8,606 bases of DNA from Planctomycetota bacterium (lineage in GTDB: Bacteria > Planctomycetota > UBA11346), in NCBI GenBank assembly GCA_013821615.1, contig JACDGQ010000105.1:1-8606 (forward strand), given 5' to 3'. The first letter of the stretch is position 1. Each line of letters opens with the position of its first letter. Below, one piece after another: positions 4,611 through 8,606 of this stretch. The notes under the pieces are model-generated. The model made no database searches, was not told the DNA's origin, and worked only from the letters and a program-made list of their open reading frames with translations. The position numbers were made by a program, and so were the translations under genes.

Positions 4611-6470
4611 ATGGCCAACATCGCCGGCTACAACCGCAAGCTCACCGCCCTGATGCGCAAGCACGGCCTGGTCGAGGAGGCCGCCCTGGTCGCGATGGGC
4701 GACAAGGCCGCCAAGGAGGGCCTGCTGCTCGCCAGCCTGCTGATCACCGAGGCGCTGATCGACGAGTCCACCCTGATCGGCCTGGTCAGCGAGGACTCCG
4801 GCCATCCGCCGATCGACCTCGACAAGCTCAAGATCGAACTCGATGACATCCGCAACATCAATCAGGGCGCCGACATCATCACCGAGGAGCAGTCGAAGTT
4901 CTACGGCGTGGTGCCGATCGCGATGGTCGGCGACCACCTGACCCTGGCCGTCGCCAATCCCTACGACGTGATCATGGTGGACAACCTCAAGATCACCGTC
5001 GGCAAGGTGATCATGGCGGTGGTGTCCACCGAACGCGCCATCAACAAGGCCCGCGAGCTCGCCTACCATGCCCAGGAAAAGGCCATGGAGTCGCTCATGG
5101 AGACCATGGGCAGCGACGGCGACGAGATCACCGTCACCGAGAAGCCCAAGGAGGACGACGAGGGCGACCTGAGCGCAGCCGAGGGCGACGAGAGCCCGGC
5201 AGTGAAGCTGGTGCGCACCATCATCGCCCAGGCCATCCAGCAGGGCGCGTCCGACATCCACATCGAGCCGTTCGAGAAGCGCGTGCGCGTGCGCTTCCGC
5301 AAGGACGGCGTCCTGCACGAGATGTTCAACCCGCCCAAGCGCCTGGAAAAGGCCATGGTCTCGCGCATCAAGATCATGACCGACACCATGAACATCGCCG
5401 AGCGCGGCAAGCCCCAGGACGGGCGCATCCAGGTCAAGATGGCCGGCAACGCCATCGACATCCGCGTCAACTCGCTGCCCACGGTGCACGGCGAGAAGGT
5501 GTGCATGCGCATCCTGAACAAGTCGAATTTGGCGGGCTCCCTCGAGACCCTCAACTTCGAGCCGGCGGTGCTCGACATCGTGCGCCGTTCGATCGGCGCG
5601 CCCTACGGCATGCTGCTGGTCACCGGGCCGACCGGTTCGGGCAAGTCGACCACGCTGTACTCGTGCCTGCGCGCGGTGATGACCGTCGAGGACAACGTCA
5701 ACACCGTCGAGGACCCGGTCGAGTACGAGATCGAGGGTCTCAACCAATGCCACGTCAACCCCAAGCGCGGGCTGACCTTCGGCGCGGCGCTGCGCGCCCT
5801 GCTGCGCCAGGACCCCGACACCATCATGATCGGTGAGATCCGCGACCAGGAGACCATCGAGATCGCGGTCAAGGCCGCGCTCACCGGGCATCTGGTGCTG
5901 TCGACGCTCCACACCAACGACGCGCCTTCGACCATCGCGCGCATCGTCGACATGGGCATCGAGCCCTTCCTGGCCGCCAGCACGGTGCTCGCCATCGTCG
6001 CCCAGCGCCTCGGCCGCCGGCTGTGCAAGAACTGCAAGGCGCCGATGCCCAAGGAGGAGATGCCGAGCCGCGAGCAGCTCCTCGAGTCCGGCTACAAGCC
6101 CGAGGAGATCGAAGGTCTCGCGCTGCTCAAGCCGATCGGCTGCAGCCTGTGCGCCGGCGGCTACAAGGGCCGCTTCGCCCTGGTCGAGTGCATGGAGATG
6201 ACCGACGACCTGCGCAAGGCGATCATCGGCGGCGCCAGCACCATCGACCTGCGCAAGGCCGCGATCAAGTGCGGCATGATCACCCTGCGCCGCGCCGGCT
6301 TGATGAATGCCATGCGCGGCGTGACCTCGCTCGAAGAGGTCATGCGCCACACCATGGGCGAAGAGGTCGGCAAGGAGGATGCGCCGGTGCTCAAGAAGGC
6401 CGCCGGCGAGGGCGAGGATGCGGCGGCGGAGGTCGAGCTGCCGAAGGAGACGGCCGAGGCGGGGACCTAA
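4611..6470 (+). CDS. pilB: Type IV pilus assembly ATPase PilB
   Basis: A 619-aa extension ATPase that drives pilin polymerisation, opposing PilT. Residues ~5-155 form an MshEN-like N-domain whose glycine-ligand motifs are weak (LTALMRKHGLVEEAAL). Residues ~166-196 are an acidic linker. The N2 domain begins VKLVRTIIAQAIQQGASDIH (198-217). The ATPase core has Walker A GPTGSGKST (339-347), Asp box NTVEDPVE (364-371), Walker B TIMIGEIRD (404-412) and His box TGHLVLSTLHTND (425-437). Four zinc-ligand cysteines (472, 475, 511, 514) and YKGR (518-521) are the PilB/GspE hallmark absent from PilT. The start is set by AAGGTGG. A ~35-residue acidic, Ala/Glu/Lys-rich tail extends past the conserved end. 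Without pilin or secretin genes nearby, a GspE role cannot be fully excluded, but the adjacent pilT argues for PilB. Confidence 0.95.
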   Translation: MANIAGYNRKLTALMRKHGLVEEAALVAMGDKAAKEGLLLASLLITEALIDESTLIGLVSEDSGHPPIDLDKLKIELDDIRNINQGADIITEEQSKFYGVVPIAMVGDHLTLAVANPYDVIMVDNLKITVGKVIMAVVSTERAINKARELAYHAQEKAMESLMETMGSDGDEITVTEKPKEDDEGDLSAAEGDESPAVKLVRTIIAQAIQQGASDIHIEPFEKRVRVRFRKDGVLHEMFNPPKRLEKAMVSRIKIMTDTMNIAERGKPQDGRIQVKMAGNAIDIRVNSLPTVHGEKVCMRILNKSNLAGSLETLNFEPAVLDIVRRSIGAPYGMLLVTGPTGSGKSTTLYSCLRAVMTVEDNVNTVEDPVEYEIEGLNQCHVNPKRGLTFGAALRALLRQDPDTIMIGEIRDQETIEIAVKAALTGHLVLSTLHTNDAPSTIARIVDMGIEPFLAASTVLAIVAQRLGRRLCKNCKAPMPKEEMPSREQLLESGYKPEEIEGLALLKPIGCSLCAGGYKGRFALVECMEMTDDLRKAIIGGASTIDLRKAAIKCGMITLRRAGLMNAMRGVTSLEEVMRHTMGEEVGKEDAPVLKKAAGEGEDAAAEVELPKETAEAGT

Positions 6471-7432
6471 CCTTCCGGCGCCTTCACCCGCGCCAAAATG
6501 CCGATCTTGGCGAAGCGCGCCTTGGCGGACTCCGCCTCTTCTTTGGTCACGCCCTTCAGCACCGGGATGATCGGCTTCTTGGAGAGCGCGTCGGCCTCCT
6601 CGGTGGTGAACTTGGTCAACTCGGCGAGGATCGGCACGGCCTTGATGCGGCGGTTCTCGTCGGCGATCTTGGCCAGGAACACCGAGAAGCCGGCCGGCAC
6701 GCCACCGTGCGGGATGCGGTCGGATCCGGGCTGCACCGCGGTGGTGGGCGTGGTGCGCGGCGCCGACGGCTTCGCGGTGTCGTCGTCGGGCAGCAGGCGA
6801 TCGAGGATGTTGGTGATGTCGTCGTTGTTGGGCATGAACCCACCCCCGTCGTCATCGGGGAACAGCTCATTGAGGCGCGCCACCGGGTCGCCACCGTCCG
6901 CGCGCTGATCGGCCGCCACCGCCTGCGCAGTCGGGGTCATCGCCACCGCGTGGTTCGAGAACGGTGTGATCTCGGGCAGGGTCGTACCGCGGAACTCCTG
7001 CGCGGCGCCGCGCAGCGAGGTGGTGCCCGGCCGCGAACCGGCCCCGGCGATGCGCGCGGCGAGCAGGTCGACCAGGCGGTGCGGCTTGCCGCCGGTGGTG
7101 CAGGGCAGCCAGATCTGGCAGTCGGCGACGTGGTCGGCGAGCTCGCGCTTGAAGACCAGGGGCCGGCGCGGCCAATCGATCTTGGGCAGCTCGGCGACCT
7201 CGATGGTGGTGAACTCGACGACCGCGCCGCGCGACTCGAGCGGCACCAGGGCCAGGCTCAGCGCCGCCGCCTCGTCACGGCTGAGGTCGGTCAGCAGGAC
7301 GATGGGGGTCGAGGTGGTGATCGAGGCGCAGGTCGCCTCCTTGAGGCTGAAGGCGCGGCCGAGCAGCACCGTCACGGCCTCGCGGCTCGCGTCGGGACAG
7401 GCCCTCAGGATCATGGAGTAGGTGCCAGGCAT
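6467..7432 (-). CDS. Protein with two L7/L12-C-terminal-like domains
   Basis: A 321-aa protein with no signal peptide or membrane segment. Residues ~5-75 and ~249-317 align with each other, and both resemble the C-terminal domain of ribosomal protein L7/L12. The C-terminal copy is clearer: RRIKAVPILAELTKFTTEEA (261-280), a 'KKPIIPVLKG' strand (285-294), VTKEEAESAKARF (295-307) and GILARV (311-316) mirror the L12 K..vi...re.T..gL.eA / gvskeeAe / Ga.v pattern. The middle (~80-245) is low-complexity and contains two acidic motifs, LNELFPDDD (187-195) and LDRLLPDDD (210-218). Function is unknown; in L12 this fold docks translational GTPases, and the related ClpS fold is an adaptor. It is convergent with pilB, and the stop codons overlap (6467-6470). 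No Shine-Dalgarno precedes the ATG at 7432; ATG 7414 is an alternative. Confidence 0.75.
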   Translation of the reverse strand: MPGTYSMILRACPDASREAVTVLLGRAFSLKEATCASITTSTPIVLLTDLSRDEAAALSLALVPLESRGAVVEFTTIEVAELPKIDWPRRPLVFKRELADHVADCQIWLPCTTGGKPHRLVDLLAARIAGAGSRPGTTSLRGAAQEFRGTTLPEITPFSNHAVAMTPTAQAVAADQRADGGDPVARLNELFPDDDGGGFMPNNDDITNILDRLLPDDDTAKPSAPRTTPTTAVQPGSDRIPHGGVPAGFSVFLAKIADENRRIKAVPILAELTKFTTEEADALSKKPIIPVLKGVTKEEAESAKARFAKIGILARVKAPEG

Positions 7433-7471
7433 GGGTGCTTCGTCGGCTCATGGTTCCCGGACGCGGGAGAC

Positions 7472-7477
7472 TGTCAA
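7472..7477 (-). promoter_or_regulatory. Possible -35 box for the minus-strand gene
   Basis: A perfect TTGACA reads on the minus strand 40 nt upstream of the ATG at 7432, in an otherwise very G+C-rich divergent intergenic region (7433-7644). The matching -10 at 16-17 nt spacing (AACCAT/ACCATG) is poor, so this is weak support. No comparable box was found for the divergent plus-strand gene. Confidence 0.25.
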
Positions 7478-7644
7478 TTCCGCCGCGTGGGCGGGGACGG
7501 GGCGTGTTCCGCGCACCGGGGCTGACCTGGGACCATCGTCAGAGCTTACCCGCAAACCCCTGCAGCCACCATGGCTTTCCCGGTGGCATGCGGCCGCCGG
7601 CGACTTTCCCTTGGCCAACGGCGCTGCGGCCCAGAGTGGCCGCC

Positions 7645-8031
7645 ATGCCGATCGTGCGCTGCCCGACTCCCGCCGACACCGCTGCGGCCCTCGCCCGCGT
7701 GCGCGGCCAGCGCGGCGCCGCGCTGTTCCTGTTCTTCGGCTCGGCCGACCCGGAGACCGGCCAGAGCTGGTGCGCGGACTGCGTCACCGCCGACCCGGTG
7801 CTGCGCAGCGCCTGCGCCCGCCTGCGCCCCGACCTGGCCCTGCACGAATGCCCGGTCGGCCCCCGCAGCGCATGGAAGAACCAGCCCGGGCACCCCTACC
7901 GCCAGGACGGCGAGCTGCACCTCGAGCGCATCCCGACCCTGGTGCTCTACGTCGACGGGCTGGAGCGTGGCCGGCTGGTCGAGGCCGACTGCGCGGTCCC
8001 GGAACGCGTTGCCGCCTTCCTGGGCGACTGA
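7645..8031 (+). CDS. TXNDC17/TRP14-like thioredoxin-fold protein
   Basis: A 128-aa cytosolic thioredoxin-fold protein. The active site SWCADCVTADPVLR (41-54) closely matches the WCPDCVxAEPVVR site of the eukaryotic TXNDC17/TRP14 family (DUF953) rather than the WCGPC of classical thioredoxin. A strand before it (AALFLFFGS, 25-33), a VGPRSAWKNQPGHPYR segment (71-86) and the cis-Pro segment RIPTLVLY (95-102) follow the same family order, and the size equals the ~123 aa of family members. Both redox cysteines (43, 46) are present. TRP14 reduces small disulfides and regulatory cysteines; the bacterial substrate is unknown. The ATG at 7645 gives the family length, though only AGAGTGG precedes it as a weak ribosome site. 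The gene is followed 6 nt later by smpB, so the two are probably cotranscribed. Confidence 0.85.
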   Translation: MPIVRCPTPADTAAALARVRGQRGAALFLFFGSADPETGQSWCADCVTADPVLRSACARLRPDLALHECPVGPRSAWKNQPGHPYRQDGELHLERIPTLVLYVDGLERGRLVEADCAVPERVAAFLGD

Positions 8032-8037
8032 ACGCCC

Positions 8038-8550
8038 ATGAACACGCCGAAAAAGAACCCCAAGGGCGCCAAGGCCAAGCCCGACGCGGACGCGGTCACG
8101 GTGATCCTCAAGAACCGCAAGCTGCGCCACGACTACGCGGTGCTCGACACCTGGGAGGCGGGCATGGTGCTGATGGGCAGCGAGGTCAAGAGCATCCGCG
8201 GCGGCGACGTGCAGATCGGCGACGCGCACGCGCGCTTCGAGAAGGGCGAGCTGTGGCTGTACGGCCTGCACGTCGGCGAGTACCGCCAGGCCGGGGTGTT
8301 CGGCCACACCCCGCTGCAGCCGCGCAAGCTGCTGCTCAAAAAGAAGGAGCTCGAGAAGCTCAGCGAGCAGCTCAAGGGCAAGGGCCTGACCCTGATCCCC
8401 GACCAAGTGCACTTCCGCCGCGGCTACGCGCGCATCGTCATCTGCCTGGCCAAGGGCAAGACCCACGGCGACAAGCGCCAGGACATGGTCAAGCGCGCGA
8501 CCCAGCGCGACGTCGAGCGCGAGATGTCCCGCCGCACCAAGGAAAGATAG
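8038..8550 (+). CDS. smpB: SsrA-binding protein SmpB
   Basis: A 170-aa tmRNA-binding protein that delivers SsrA RNA to stalled ribosomes for trans-translation. Family blocks in order are NRKLRHDY (26-33), GSEVKSIRGG (47-56), LHVGEYRQ (77-84), RKLLLKKKE (96-104), GLTLIP (116-121), ICLAKGKTHGDKR (135-147) and the basic C-terminal tail REMSRRTKER, which inserts into the mRNA channel. About 20 extra Lys/Pro/Ala-rich residues precede the core. The start lies 6 nt after the upstream stop with no clear Shine-Dalgarno, suggesting coupled translation. The tmRNA gene is not in the window. Confidence 0.97.
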   Translation: MNTPKKNPKGAKAKPDADAVTVILKNRKLRHDYAVLDTWEAGMVLMGSEVKSIRGGDVQIGDAHARFEKGELWLYGLHVGEYRQAGVFGHTPLQPRKLLLKKKELEKLSEQLKGKGLTLIPDQVHFRRGYARIVICLAKGKTHGDKRQDMVKRATQRDVEREMSRRTKER

Positions 8551-8553
8551 AGG

Positions 8554-8606
8554 GTCCGGAAGTCCGGAGGTCCGGAAGTCCGGAAGTCGACGGCCAGCCG
8601 TAGCAC
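8554..8606. repeat. GTCCGGAA octamer array, truncated at window end
   Basis: Four tandem 8-nt units (8554-8561, 8562-8569 with GTCCGGAG, 8570-8577, 8578-8585) begin 3 nt after the smpB stop. Each contains the palindrome TCCGGA. The array then leads into GACGGCCAGCCG (8589-8600), a 12-mer also present, reversed, at the core/arm junction of the element at 2782-2793. This looks like the left arm and first core bases of a further array element that continues beyond the window. Confidence 0.75.

Noticed and set aside
4596..6350. 584-aa minus-strand open frame opposite pilB
   Set aside because: Antisense shadow of pilB with biased composition and no independent ribosome site or family match.
7422..8603. 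393-aa plus-strand frame overlapping the thioredoxin-like and smpB genes
   Set aside because: Arg/Pro/Ala-rich out-of-frame translation across two genes with clear family motifs in other frames.

Overview
This is a G+C-rich bacterial chromosomal window (about two-thirds G+C by eye) with seven convincing protein genes and one more assigned by fold. The combination points tentatively to a Planctomycetota/PVC-type or similar deep-branching, type IV pilus-bearing Gram-negative. Evidence is a DUF1611 enzyme, a secreted YdjY-domain protein, a pilT / lone MshEN / pilB motor cluster, a TXNDC17-like thioredoxin and smpB, separated by arrays of 7-8 nt repeats. No rRNA, tRNA, CRISPR array, phage gene or transposase was seen. 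The phylum guess is inference.

Layout. 1-142 is a pyrimidine-only, A-free array of GCTCCCT(T/C) units running into the leader of a DUF1611 P-loop protein (177-1370). A perfect 12-bp hairpin (1412-1446) follows. Next is a secreted YdjY-domain protein (1495-2508). 2509-2917 is non-coding and holds two tandem copies of a ~145-nt structured element whose inverted arms are made of GGCTGAC heptamers. Then comes a co-directional motor block: pilT (2918-3991), a stand-alone MshEN domain protein one base later (3993-4436), a CGGAGTG heptamer inverted-array element (4450-4570), and pilB (4611-6470). On the minus strand, a two-domain protein with L7/L12-C-terminal-like repeats (7432-6467) ends tail-to-tail with pilB, overlapping by 4 nt. 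Divergent from it are a TXNDC17/TRP14-like thioredoxin (7645-8031) and smpB (8038-8550). smpB is followed by a GTCCGGAA octamer array that runs off the window end.

How the parts work together. PilB (extension ATPase) and PilT (retraction ATPase) are the opposing motors of a type IV pilus; the MshEN protein between them is probably a regulatory N-domain acting in trans. The platform protein PilC, the pilins and PilMNOPQ are not in the window. The thioredoxin-like gene and smpB look translationally linked.

The least ordinary content is non-coding. Two complete elements (one of them tandemly duplicated) and two edge-truncated arrays occur, each with its own 7-8-mer. The two complete families share a plan: short tandem repeats, a 59-87 nt structured core, then the same repeats inverted. 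The two GGCTGAC-family cores are about 84% identical, and a compatible G-C to G-T change in one stem suggests RNA or single-strand structure. One of the complete elements sits inside the pilus motor operon.
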